Part shown: one piece after another, positions 6,321 to 13,603 of the stretch
Position numbering within the stretch: the stretch's first letter is position 1
How the letters are laid out: every line of letters begins with the position of its first letter
Source: CAJQQK01 sp051010015
GTDB taxonomy: Bacteria > Pseudomonadota > Alphaproteobacteria > Rhizobiales > Hyphomicrobiaceae
NCBI GenBank assembly: GCA_051010015.1
Contig: JBPCVZ010000184.1
Span: 1-15,288 of the forward strand
Direction of reading: 5' to 3'
DNA: 15,288 nt
The notes under the pieces: model-generated
The model's input: only the letters and a program-made list of their open reading frames with translations
What the model was told of the DNA's origin: nothing
Databases searched by the model: none
Program-made: the position numbers and the translations under genes

Positions 6321-7229
6321 TCAAAGGTCAAAAACTCGACGGGCTGTGCGCCAGGTTTCCGCATAGGCATCAACCGTCGCCGAAATCGGCCGAGCATAGC
6401 CGCCGCCCGCGACGATCGCGACGGGGAGGCCAGCGGCCTTGCACCGGTGCAAGACGAGCGTGTCGCGCCTGCGCAACCCATCGGCGCTGACAGCCAGGCG
6501 GCCGAGACTGTCGGCTGCCAGCGGATCGACGCCGGCAAGGTAGAGCAGTAGATCAGGCCGGAAGGCCGCGACAGCTTCACAGGCCTCGCCGACGGCGGTC
6601 AAATATACGGGATCCTCCGTGCCGTCATCGAGCGCAATATCCAGGTCCGAGGCGACTTTTCTGAAGGGGAAATTCTTGTCGCCGTGCAAACTTGCCACGA
6701 ATGTCGCCGGATTGCCGGCCAATATGGCCGCGTTGCCGTCGCCTTGATGGACGTCGAGGTCGAGGATCGCGACCCGCTGAACGGCGCTTTCTGCCAGCAG
6801 CGTCAGCGCCGCGACCGCGAGATCGTTGAAAACGCAGTAGCCAGATCCAAAGTCGCGATGAGCATGGTGCGTGCCGCCCGCCAGTTGACCGGAAACACCC
6901 TCGTTCATGGCTTCACGAGCCGCCGCCAACGAACCGCCGACCGTCGCACGCGAACGGCGTGCGAGCGTCGAACTCCAGGGCAGACCGATGCGGCGCTGTT
7001 CTTTTGGACCGAGCGTGCCATTGAGGACGCTCTCGACATATTCGCTCGAGTGAGCTTGCAGCAGATGCTCGATGGAGATCGGCGGCGACGGTGCGAGTTC
7101 GGCTCGGCCGAGGACGGTTTCCGTCATCACTTTTTCGCGCAGCAGGCGGTATTTACTGATCGGAAAGCGGTGCTTGTCGGGTAGCGGTAGTTCGGGTGTG
7201 TCGGGGTAGAAGAAGCGTGGTGGCGGCAT
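6321..7229 (-). CDS. Histone deacetylase-family zinc amidohydrolase
   Basis: A 302-aa member of the arginase/deacetylase fold, which removes acetyl groups from amines (protein lysines, polyamines or small molecules in bacteria). Visible catalytic elements are GGTHHAH (H121, H122), the zinc-binding D-x-H in LDLDVHQGDGN (D159, H161), the third zinc ligand D235 in AGVDPLAAD, and the transition-state Tyr in GGGY (Y278). The set is complete, so the enzyme should be active. The short length and motif style resemble class IV (HDAC11-like) bacterial members. The start at 7229 has GAGGA 10 nt upstream and lies 5 bp after the stop of the zinc peptidase gene, so both are one operon. The natural substrate cannot be told from sequence. 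Confidence 0.92.
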   Translation of the reverse strand: MPPPRFFYPDTPELPLPDKHRFPISKYRLLREKVMTETVLGRAELAPSPPISIEHLLQAHSSEYVESVLNGTLGPKEQRRIGLPWSSTLARRSRATVGGSLAAAREAMNEGVSGQLAGGTHHAHRDFGSGYCVFNDLAVAALTLLAESAVQRVAILDLDVHQGDGNAAILAGNPATFVASLHGDKNFPFRKVASDLDIALDDGTEDPVYLTAVGEACEAVAAFRPDLLLYLAGVDPLAADSLGRLAVSADGLRRRDTLVLHRCKAAGLPVAIVAGGGYARPISATVDAYAETWRTARRVFDL

Positions 7230-7234
7230 ACGCT

Positions 7235-7921
7235 CTAAATCCTCAAGAAGCGCAACCAGCGGAAAATATTGATCACGCTCATGGCGGCAGCGGCGACATA
7301 GGTCAAAGCGGCGGCGCGCAGAATCGTACGGGCCGCCGGCAGATCGGCATCCGGGATGTAGCGGCCACCTGCCAGGATCGGCAAGGCTCGCTTGAAACTC
7401 GCGTCGAATTCAACCGGCAGCGTGACAGCGTGCATCAGCACGGTGATCAGCGCGATCAAGCCAATCGCCGCGACTTGTACGAGCAGAATGGCCGGTGACT
7501 TGGCAATGATGACGAACAATGGAGCGGCGAGCAGAATAGCCGTCGCTGCGGTTTGCAGCCAGCCGGCGTTTTTCGCGATCTGCGTGCGCGCCTTGAGCGG
7601 CACATAGCCGCTGGCATCCTGGATGGCATGGCCGACTTCGTGCGCGGCAATCACCACCGCAGACAGGCTGCGTCCGGCATAGTGCGGTTCGGTAAGGCGC
7701 ACGATCTTCTTCTCGGGATCATAGTGGTCGCCATCCTCGGTCTGCTCGACCGCAACACCATGGAGGCCGAGTTCATCGAGGATATGGCGCGCGAACTCGC
7801 CGCCGGTACCTGGAAAATCAGCGCGCGGCTCGGAATGTCGAGCGATCACGCGCTGCACCCACATCTGAGGGGCAACGGCGATCAAAACGATGAACACGAC
7901 GATGATAATGACTATGGCCAT
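7235..7921 (-). CDS. YugP-family membrane zinc metallopeptidase
   Basis: A 228-aa membrane zinc peptidase (PF04298). Residues 1-16 form an N-terminal membrane helix (MAIVIIIVVFIVLIAV), residues about 62-82 carry the DHYDPEKKIVRL element typical of the family, and the catalytic HEXXH motif is HEVGH (H94, E95, H98). Two further helices (about 123-140 and 145-167) precede VEFDAS (E171, D173), which probably supplies the third metal ligand. Length matches YugP proteins. It is the first gene of a tight operon with the deacetylase-like gene (5-bp gap). Only a weak ribosome site is seen before the ATG at 7921. A role in membrane protein quality control is suggested for the family but not shown here. 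Confidence 0.9.
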   Translation of the reverse strand: MAIVIIIVVFIVLIAVAPQMWVQRVIARHSEPRADFPGTGGEFARHILDELGLHGVAVEQTEDGDHYDPEKKIVRLTEPHYAGRSLSAVVIAAHEVGHAIQDASGYVPLKARTQIAKNAGWLQTAATAILLAAPLFVIIAKSPAILLVQVAAIGLIALITVLMHAVTLPVEFDASFKRALPILAGGRYIPDADLPAARTILRAAALTYVAAAAMSVINIFRWLRFLRI

Positions 7922-7973
7922 GGGCGGATCCGGGCTGGCGTGTACGCATGCTCCTGTTCGAACGGGACCTCGA

Positions 7974-7990
7974 TCACCATGATATGGTGA
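7974..7990. promoter_or_regulatory. 17-bp inverted repeat, candidate operator
   Basis: TCACCAT (7974-7980) and ATGGTGA (7984-7990) are perfect inverted arms around GAT. It lies in the divergent promoter region of the zinc peptidase and nitroreductase genes, together with a second repeat GATCT-5 bp-AGATC at 8056-8070. The geometry fits a dimeric repressor site, without a recognised family. Confidence 0.4.
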
Positions 7991-8119
7991 CTGCCCGTGG
8001 TTGTCGCCAGTCGACGACCAGGGCGGATTTGCACCCGCGAATCGACAAGTGGCCCGATCTTGATTAGATCAGCTGCCCGTAAACCGATCATGATTGTATG
8101 AGCAGACAAGGGATTCTTG

Positions 8120-8791
8120 ATGATTTCCGTCGAAGAAGCCATTACCGGCCGCCAGAGCACCCGCGCGTACCTGGAAGATAAGCCGGTGCCACGCGAACTC
8201 GTGCTGAAGGTGCTCGAGGTGGCCGGGCGCGCGCCGTCCGGCTCCAACATCCAGCCCTGGAAAGTCTGGGTCGTCACCGGCGATAAGAAGCAGGCGCTGT
8301 CACGCAAATTGCTGGAGCGCCACATGGCCGGCGACACCGGCAAGCGCAACTACAATTATTACCCCGTGGAATGGCGCGAACCGTACATCGGGCGACGGCG
8401 CGAATGCGGTTGGGGGCTCTACAGCACGCTCGGCATCGAGAAGGGCGACAAGGACAAAATGCTGCGCCAGCACGGCGTCAACTATGATTTCTTCGGGGCG
8501 CCGGTCGGCCTGTTCTTCTCGCTCGACAAGGACATGGAACTGGGCAGCTGGCTCGACACGGGCATGTTCATCCAGTCAGTCATGCTGGCTGCGAGAGGGT
8601 TCGGGCTCGAGACCTGCCCGCAGGCCGCGTTCTGCAACTACCACGAGATGGTCACCGAGCACCTCGGCATGCCGGACGATCAGCAACTGGTGTGTGGCAT
8701 GTCGCTTGGATTTCCGGACCCGGACGCGATCGTCAATACGTTTCGTACGACGCGGCTCGATCCCGAGACCTTCACGACGTTCGTTGAATAG
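8120..8791 (+). CDS. Nitroreductase-family flavoprotein
   Basis: A 223-aa FMN-dependent NAD(P)H oxidoreductase (PF00881), a cytosolic family that reduces nitroaromatics, quinones or enones. Typical elements are the N-terminal RQSTRAY (about 11-17) and APSGSNIQPWKVW (about 38-50) that contact FMN, a middle region with DFFGAPVGLFF, and the C-terminal GLETCPQAAFCNY with a final R-T-TRLD segment. The ATG at 8120 has AAGGGA about 6 nt upstream; a TTG directly before it is less likely. The stop codon lies 5 bp from the stop of the convergent patatin gene. Substrate unknown; two inverted repeats upstream hint at local regulation. Confidence 0.9.
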   Translation: MISVEEAITGRQSTRAYLEDKPVPRELVLKVLEVAGRAPSGSNIQPWKVWVVTGDKKQALSRKLLERHMAGDTGKRNYNYYPVEWREPYIGRRRECGWGLYSTLGIEKGDKDKMLRQHGVNYDFFGAPVGLFFSLDKDMELGSWLDTGMFIQSVMLAARGFGLETCPQAAFCNYHEMVTEHLGMPDDQQLVCGMSLGFPDPDAIVNTFRTTRLDPETFTTFVE

Positions 8792-8796
8792 CGGCG

Positions 8797-10632
8797 CTAT
8801 CCTTCAAGACTGATCATTTGCGCCAGTGCGTGGTCGCGCCGTGCCCGCAGGCGCGCCACTTCGGCCTTGGTCCACTCGTATGCGCCAGCCTTGAGTTCGC
8901 CGTGCCGGTGCCAATCGAGCAGGCCGATTTCGGGCGGCAAAGGTGGTACCATCAACAGGTCGTCCGGCCCAAGGTGCGGGTCGAACTTTTCACTCCCCGC
9001 CATCAACGCGCGCGAAAGGACGGCACCGATCATCGGCACATCGCCGAGTTGCTTGCGGTCCTTGGCCGTTGCCAGACGGCGCAGCAACTGCCCGCGCGAC
9101 GGCAGTTGGCCATAGTTGACGGGAAACGGCTGGTGGGCTGGCACATGGAAGGCGACGACGATATTGGGACCGCTCTTCAGGTCGCGCATGACTCGAATCG
9201 GAACATTGTCGACCAGGCCGCCGTCGACCAGCATCTCACCATCGTCGGTGAAGAACGGTGGCAGCAATGCCGGCACCGAGCCGCTGGCACGCACCGCTTC
9301 CCAGAGTTCCCCCTCGCGCTGGCAATGGAGGCCACCGCTCGACAGGTTCGTCGAGACGGCGAAGTAGGGCAGCCAGAGGTCCTCGATGCGGTAGTCGCCG
9401 TAGGCGTTGCGCAGGTGGGTGTCGAAGTGCGTCTGATCGAGCAGTGAATAGACCGGCAGTGTGTAGCGCCGCATGGCGCCACCAGTGACGAACATGTCCT
9501 GGGTTTGCTGCTCGATCTGCTCCGGTGTCTCGCCCATCGCGAACGCGGCCGTCATCGCGGCTCCGCCGGATGTGCCACCCATCATGTCGAAGGTTACGCC
9601 CGCCTCGGTCAGCGCCTGGAAGAGACCGACATGCGCCGCGCAGAGGGCACCGCCACCGCACGCGACCAGCCCGGTCGCCGTGCCGTGAATGAAGCGGACC
9701 AGACGGGCATAATCGCGATCGTCATCGAGGCAAATGTGGTGGTGCATGTGGACCGAGCGCCCCCGCAGCCACCAGCGCGTGCCGTGAACCGGCCCCTTGT
9801 TGTCATGCAATAGCACCAATCGCTGTGCCGCCGGACCATGCAACGTGTGCGAAAAGCGCTCGATGTCGTTGAGTTCGACAGGCGCGCTGCGATCGCCGTC
9901 GAACATCGCGACGCTGAGAACCAGATCGGCCTGGCGCACCGCCGTCATCGACCACTCGGTCAGTGTGTCATCGGCAACGTAGACGACGTAGTCGTAATCC
10001 GCCTCGAGGGCATTGAGGGTGCCGGTAACTTCGCGATGGGCACGATCCGCAGCGACCGACAATCGGCGGCAATCGTCGACCGTTACGACATGGACATTGG
10101 CCAGCGCCGCCAGTTGCCGCTGAAACCGCTCGCGGAATGGGGTCGGGATCGACGGGCGGCCGGAAGGTATGATCGCGATCGTGCTGGGCCGCGGATCAGG
10201 CGGCGCGGCGCCAAGACGATTGCGATCCGCCAGCCGCCTGGCCAAAGTGATGGTCAACGTCTTCCATATCAGCGGGCTGTGATCGGCGAGCGCGTCGAAT
10301 GCCGTGCGGGTGAGGCACAGCACGACGCTCTCGCGCAATGCCACCGCGGTTGCCGTGCGCCCGCCTCCGGCGAGAAAGGCTACTTCACCGATCAATTGGC
10401 CCGCGCCGATTTCGGCGAGTGGCCCCTCGCGCCCCTCGGTGCGCACCTCAAAGCGACCCGATACCACGACATACATGGCGTTCGCCTCGCCACCTTCCCG
10501 CACGAGGACGTCGCCGCGCGACACGCGCACAGTTTCGAGGCTGCGGCACAGATCACCGCGCAGGTCGGCCGGAAGCTCGGCGAACAAGTCGATGGTTTCA
10601 GTGCACAGACGCTGTGTCTCGTCGTCGTTCAT
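8797..10632 (-). CDS. NTE-type patatin phospholipase with cyclic-nucleotide-binding domain
   Basis: A 611-aa protein of the neuropathy-target-esterase (PNPLA6/RssA-like) lineage. Residues about 12-140 are a cNMP-binding domain with a recognisable binding cassette (GEVAFLAGGGRTATAVA, 82-98). Residues about 150-320 match the linker domain of NTE proteins (VVYVADDTLTEWS, ADLVLSVAMFDGD, RLVLLHDNKGP). Residues about 321-480 are the patatin domain: oxyanion loop GGGALCAAHVG (326-336), nucleophile Ser355 in GGTSGGA, and Asp470 in DGGLVDN. So the Ser-Asp dyad is intact, and lysophospholipase or lipid esterase activity is expected. The usual Arg of the G-G-G-A-R loop is replaced, and GTSIG is GTSGG here. 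No membrane helix is seen. Its start faces the MBL-fold gene across 256 bp. Confidence 0.92.
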   Translation of the reverse strand: MNDDETQRLCTETIDLFAELPADLRGDLCRSLETVRVSRGDVLVREGGEANAMYVVVSGRFEVRTEGREGPLAEIGAGQLIGEVAFLAGGGRTATAVALRESVVLCLTRTAFDALADHSPLIWKTLTITLARRLADRNRLGAAPPDPRPSTIAIIPSGRPSIPTPFRERFQRQLAALANVHVVTVDDCRRLSVAADRAHREVTGTLNALEADYDYVVYVADDTLTEWSMTAVRQADLVLSVAMFDGDRSAPVELNDIERFSHTLHGPAAQRLVLLHDNKGPVHGTRWWLRGRSVHMHHHICLDDDRDYARLVRFIHGTATGLVACGGGALCAAHVGLFQALTEAGVTFDMMGGTSGGAAMTAAFAMGETPEQIEQQTQDMFVTGGAMRRYTLPVYSLLDQTHFDTHLRNAYGDYRIEDLWLPYFAVSTNLSSGGLHCQREGELWEAVRASGSVPALLPPFFTDDGEMLVDGGLVDNVPIRVMRDLKSGPNIVVAFHVPAHQPFPVNYGQLPSRGQLLRRLATAKDRKQLGDVPMIGAVLSRALMAGSEKFDPHLGPDDLLMVPPLPPEIGLLDWHRHGELKAGAYEWTKAEVARLRARRDHALAQMISLEG

Positions 10633-10743
10633 GCGGCTCTCTCGTCGGGCCCTTGCTGCTCATCGTATTAGACCGCGATCTGACTGGGATAGGAAGGGCT
10701 GCTTGCATTGCAATCGCGCAAAATCACGTCATGGCATCGTGAT

Positions 10744-10779
10744 GGGCATCGAGACGGGTATCGAGACGGGTATCGCAAT
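10744..10779. repeat. Three-copy 12-bp tandem repeat in a divergent promoter region
   Basis: GGGCATCGAGAC, GGGTATCGAGAC and GGGTATCGCAAT stand head to tail at 10744-10755, 10756-10767 and 10768-10779. It lies in the 256-bp gap between the patatin and MBL-fold genes. The unit length is a multiple of three, and the plus-strand frame stays open through it, but the strong ribosome site at 10877-10881 places the MBL start downstream. Confidence 0.6.
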
Positions 10780-10876
10780 GAATGTCTTTGCAACGCCGGT
10801 GCAGACCCGCTCATCATGTGACACCGGCCGGTGGCCGATGCTACCGTTGCGCTTCATTCCAGCCCTACGACCGACC

Positions 10877-10881
10877 AGGAG
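10877..10881 (+). promoter_or_regulatory. Ribosome binding site fixing the start of the MBL-fold gene
   Basis: AGGAG lies 7 nt before the ATG at 10889. The frame is open far upstream (to 10304, antisense to the patatin gene), and this site decides the true start. Confidence 0.8.
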
Positions 10882-10888
10882 TACGCCC

Positions 10889-11806
10889 ATGGCGACCGAC
10901 GAGCCACGATTGAATGCCGGCCTCAACGCATGGCGCCATCAAACCAACCACAACCGCATGATCGAGTTACAGGGCGATGCGGCCGGCGGAGCCGGGACGG
11001 AGGTCGGTGTGAAACTCGCCCATTTCGCCAGTTCCGCGTTCCGCATCACATCGCCATCCGGGCTCACGATCCTGATCGATCCCTGGCGCAACCATCCGAA
11101 CGGCAAGTGGGACTGGTATTTCCACGATTTCCCCGCGACCTCCGTCGACATCGGCGTGTCGACGCACGCGCACTTCGATCACGACGCGCTCCACCTGCTC
11201 GATGCCAACGTGTTGCTCGACCGCCTGATCGGCGCCTATGTGTTTGCCGACGTGAAAATTACCGGGATCGCCGACAAGCACGCGATCGATGCCAGCAACG
11301 CGATTTATGACATGCACCTGATCAACAGCAGGTTCGGGGGCCAGAAGCTGGACCCGCCGGACAATGCGCGTTCATGGGACAACTGCATGATCATGGTCGA
11401 GACCGGCGGCCTGCGCATCCTGCACTGGGGTGACAATCGACACAATCCACCGGACGACATCTGGCAGCGCCTCGGCCATGTCGACATCTTGCTGCTTCCA
11501 GTCGACGATAGCCAGCACGTGATGGGCTACACGATGAGCGACGAGATCATCGCGCGGCTGGATCCGAAAATCGTGGTGCCGCATCACTACTACATCTGGA
11601 ACATCGTACAGCGGCAGAGCACGCTGTTGCCGGTAACGCGCTGGCTTGCGACGCAGCCATGTGTGAGAGAACTGGATTCACCCGAGGTGGCCTACACGCG
11701 GGACACGCTGCCAACGCAGACAACCGTTGATCACTTCGGCAACCACGTCGCATTCGACGTCGAAGCCTGGCACGCAGCGAACGGATTGGCGCCTCTCAAT
11801 CAGTAG
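10889..11806 (+). CDS. MBL-fold (metallo-beta-lactamase-like) metal-dependent hydrolase
   Basis: A 305-aa member of the metallo-beta-lactamase fold superfamily, of the UlaG/UPF0173-like type. The core begins with VKLAHFASSAFRITSPSG and LIDPW, then the metal motif H-x-H-x-D-H appears as THAHFDHD (H93, H95, D97, H98). Further likely ligands are H179/D182 in LHWGDNRH and H232/H233 in VVPHHYY. Motif order and spacing fit an active binuclear metal hydrolase. No signal peptide is present, so it should be cytosolic. The substrate is unknown; UlaG-type enzymes open lactones, and relatives cleave phosphodiesters. It is followed after 234 bp by a lipoprotein gene with its own ribosome site. Confidence 0.88.
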   Translation: MATDEPRLNAGLNAWRHQTNHNRMIELQGDAAGGAGTEVGVKLAHFASSAFRITSPSGLTILIDPWRNHPNGKWDWYFHDFPATSVDIGVSTHAHFDHDALHLLDANVLLDRLIGAYVFADVKITGIADKHAIDASNAIYDMHLINSRFGGQKLDPPDNARSWDNCMIMVETGGLRILHWGDNRHNPPDDIWQRLGHVDILLLPVDDSQHVMGYTMSDEIIARLDPKIVVPHHYYIWNIVQRQSTLLPVTRWLATQPCVRELDSPEVAYTRDTLPTQTTVDHFGNHVAFDVEAWHAANGLAPLNQ

Positions 11807-11887
11807 TTGCGAAATTGATCCTTTTTCTACCCTTGGATGAATGCTGTCAGAGCAGAGCCTAAGTGGAAGTAAAATCCGGAGATTTCC

Positions 11888-11901
11888 GTGCCATTTGGCA
11901 C
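11888..11901. promoter_or_regulatory. 14-bp inverted repeat upstream of the lipoprotein gene
   Basis: GTGCCA (11888-11893) and TGGCAC (11896-11901) are exact inverted arms around TT. It lies 140-153 bp before the lipoprotein ATG, in the otherwise featureless spacer after the MBL-fold gene. It could be an operator; no family is recognised. Confidence 0.35.
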
Positions 11902-12040
11902 TAGATCGGGTCGCCGATAGCGCTATTGTAAAAGAAACAGTGTTCTCCACTGACAACACACATGCACACCGTTGTTGCTGGACAGTCACCACCCGAATCA
12001 TCCGATACTCTGTCGTGCGGACCAAGAGGGGATGGCGTCA

Positions 12041-12493
12041 ATGCAAAAAGTCGTAATGGTTCTGACAACGCTCGTGATCGGATTATCATTGGGGGGCTGC
12101 TCAACGACGCCAGCCTCGGTAATCGCCACCGGCTCACTGCCAAAACTGACGGACAAGGTGGCCAAGCCGACAAAGTTCGCAAAGCCAGTCAAGGCCGCGA
12201 AGCCGACCCGGATGTATGTCTGGTCCGGCTTCAGGGAAAAAGACTGCAGCCCGGTTCCGGCTGAAATGAAAATCGCAGCGGCGCCAAGCAAAGGTACCGT
12301 GACGTTCAAGCCGAATGAGCCAATCACGATACAGCATAGTGCGTCTGGCAAATGCGTCGGCCAGCGCATGCAGGGGACGGCGGTCTACTACACGCCAAGC
12401 GCAGACCACCTCGGCCCGGACCAGTTCACGGTGACCGCGACCACCGCCAACGGTCAATCGGTGACGCGCTCGTTCAACGTGACGATCGAGTAA
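12041..12493 (+). CDS. Small lipoprotein with Ig-like C-terminal domain
   Basis: A 150-aa predicted lipoprotein. Residues 1-19 are a signal peptide ending in a lipobox (LGGC, Cys20), so the mature protein is lipid-anchored. The residue after Cys20 is Ser, which would favour export to the outer membrane. Residues about 38-57 are a Lys/Ala/Pro-rich linker with AKPT-like repeats (KVAKPTKFAKPVKAAKPT), perhaps interacting with peptidoglycan or with acidic envelope polymers. Residues about 58-150 form a beta-rich domain resembling bacterial Ig/cadherin-like modules (VYYTPSADHLGPDQFTVT, then RSFNVTIE), with Cys69 and Cys105 possibly in a disulfide. The ATG at 12041 has GAGGGG 9 nt upstream; the ATG at 12032 directly abuts that site and is less likely. 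Function unknown. Confidence 0.75.
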   Translation: MQKVVMVLTTLVIGLSLGGCSTTPASVIATGSLPKLTDKVAKPTKFAKPVKAAKPTRMYVWSGFREKDCSPVPAEMKIAAAPSKGTVTFKPNEPITIQHSASGKCVGQRMQGTAVYYTPSADHLGPDQFTVTATTANGQSVTRSFNVTIE

Positions 12494-12512
12494 GACGTTT
12501 CAGGGGGTGCCC

Positions 12513-13547
12513 TCAAGCCTCCGCGACAACCCGCAAGGTTTCCACATCCTTGATGCTGAGCAGCATTGAGCCGACACTGCGGTCGGCGGCAGCTGCACGC
12601 CATTCACGCACCCGGCCCTTGATTCGATCGGCCGTACCGACCAGCGACGTTGCATCAACCAAGTCGTCCGGCACCGCAGCGATCGCCTCGGCACGGCGAC
12701 CGTCGAGGAAGGCATCCTGGATCTTCACCGCTGCCTCCTCGTAGCCGAGGCGCTTGGCGTAGTCGTTGTAGAAATTCTTGTCGCGCGCGCCCATGCCACC
12801 AATGTAGAGCGCCAGATCGGCCTTGATGAAATCGCGGCACGCCTGCAGGTCGTCGCCCATCTTTACGCGCACGAATGGGGCAATGTCGAAATCGGCGAGA
12901 TCCGTGTCGCGGCCGGCTTTCAGGCGCCCCTCTTCGACGTGTTGGCGCACCAGGTTGGCTTTTTCGGGTATCATGAAAATCGGCTGAACGCCGTCGGCGA
13001 TCTGGCCGGAGGTGCGCAATCCGGCAGGCGCAAACGAGCCCATGTAGATATCGATCTGCGGGTCCGGATGCATGATCGTCTTGAGTGCCTTGCCAAGCCC
13101 GGTCGTACCCGGCCCGGTGTTCGGTATTTGGTAGAACTCGCCCTCAAATTCGAGTGGTTTTTCACGCGCGAAGATTTGCCGAATGATCGCGACGTATTCT
13201 CGCGTGCGCTTCAAGGGCTTGCCGAACACCTCGCCGTGCCAACCCTCGATGACTTGCGGTCCGGATGGGCCAATTCCCAGCAGGAAGCGCCCCCCTGACA
13301 TGGCTTGCAGCGACATCGCGGTCATTGCCGTGCACGACGGCGTACGCGCCGACATCTGCATGATCCCGGTGCCAACGTTAATCTTGGTGGTCCGAGCGAG
13401 TATCCATGACGCCGGTGTCACCGCATCGGAACCCCATGCCTCGCTGGTCCACACCGAGTCATAGCCGAGCCGCTCTGCTTCCAGCACGAGTTCCATGTCC
13501 GGGCCACCAGGCGAGCCTTTGTAGCCGATCAACAAACCAAGTTTCAT
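12513..13547 (-). CDS. LLM-class flavin/F420-dependent oxidoreductase
   Basis: A 344-aa luciferase-like monooxygenase-family protein (PF00296), a TIM barrel using FMN or coenzyme F420. Typical segments are MKLGLLIGYKG at the N-terminus, AERLGYDSVWTSEAWGSDAVTP, TKINVGTGIMQMSARTP (about 54-70), SGGRFLLGIGPSGPQV (about 84-99), and the central IYMGSFAPAGLRTSGQIADG. The order and wording resemble the F420-dependent branch (methylene-tetrahydromethanopterin reductase-like). It is the last gene of a three-gene operon: it starts 56 bp after the DehI-like gene, with AGGGG just before the ATG. Substrate unknown. F420 use is an inference; F420 genes are not in the window. Confidence 0.88.
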   Translation of the reverse strand: MKLGLLIGYKGSPGGPDMELVLEAERLGYDSVWTSEAWGSDAVTPASWILARTTKINVGTGIMQMSARTPSCTAMTAMSLQAMSGGRFLLGIGPSGPQVIEGWHGEVFGKPLKRTREYVAIIRQIFAREKPLEFEGEFYQIPNTGPGTTGLGKALKTIMHPDPQIDIYMGSFAPAGLRTSGQIADGVQPIFMIPEKANLVRQHVEEGRLKAGRDTDLADFDIAPFVRVKMGDDLQACRDFIKADLALYIGGMGARDKNFYNDYAKRLGYEEAAVKIQDAFLDGRRAEAIAAVPDDLVDATSLVGTADRIKGRVREWRAAAADRSVGSMLLSIKDVETLRVVAEA

Positions 13548-13603
13548 TGTGCCCCTGTCCTATTCTCGTTGCGATGCTGCTGTTCACGATGAGACGAGTC
13601 CGA

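Noticed and set aside
8797..10632. Patatin/cyclic-nucleotide gene as part of a CBASS-type defence system
   Set aside because: No nucleotidyltransferase (cyclase) or accessory gene is adjacent, and the whole architecture matches NTE-type lipid enzymes.
9838..10671. Long plus-strand frame of 277 codons antisense to the patatin gene
   Set aside because: It is the shadow of a clearly recognised protein on the minus strand in GC-rich DNA and has no family features.
10304..10888. N-terminal extension of the MBL-fold protein by 195 codons
   Set aside because: It is antisense to the patatin coding region for much of its length, is Arg-rich, and a strong ribosome site at 10877-10881 marks the start at 10889.
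11790..11832. Possible terminator after the MBL-fold gene
   Set aside because: Only a 5-bp stem (TCAAT/ATTGA) with a 13-nt loop precedes the T-tract, too weak to call.
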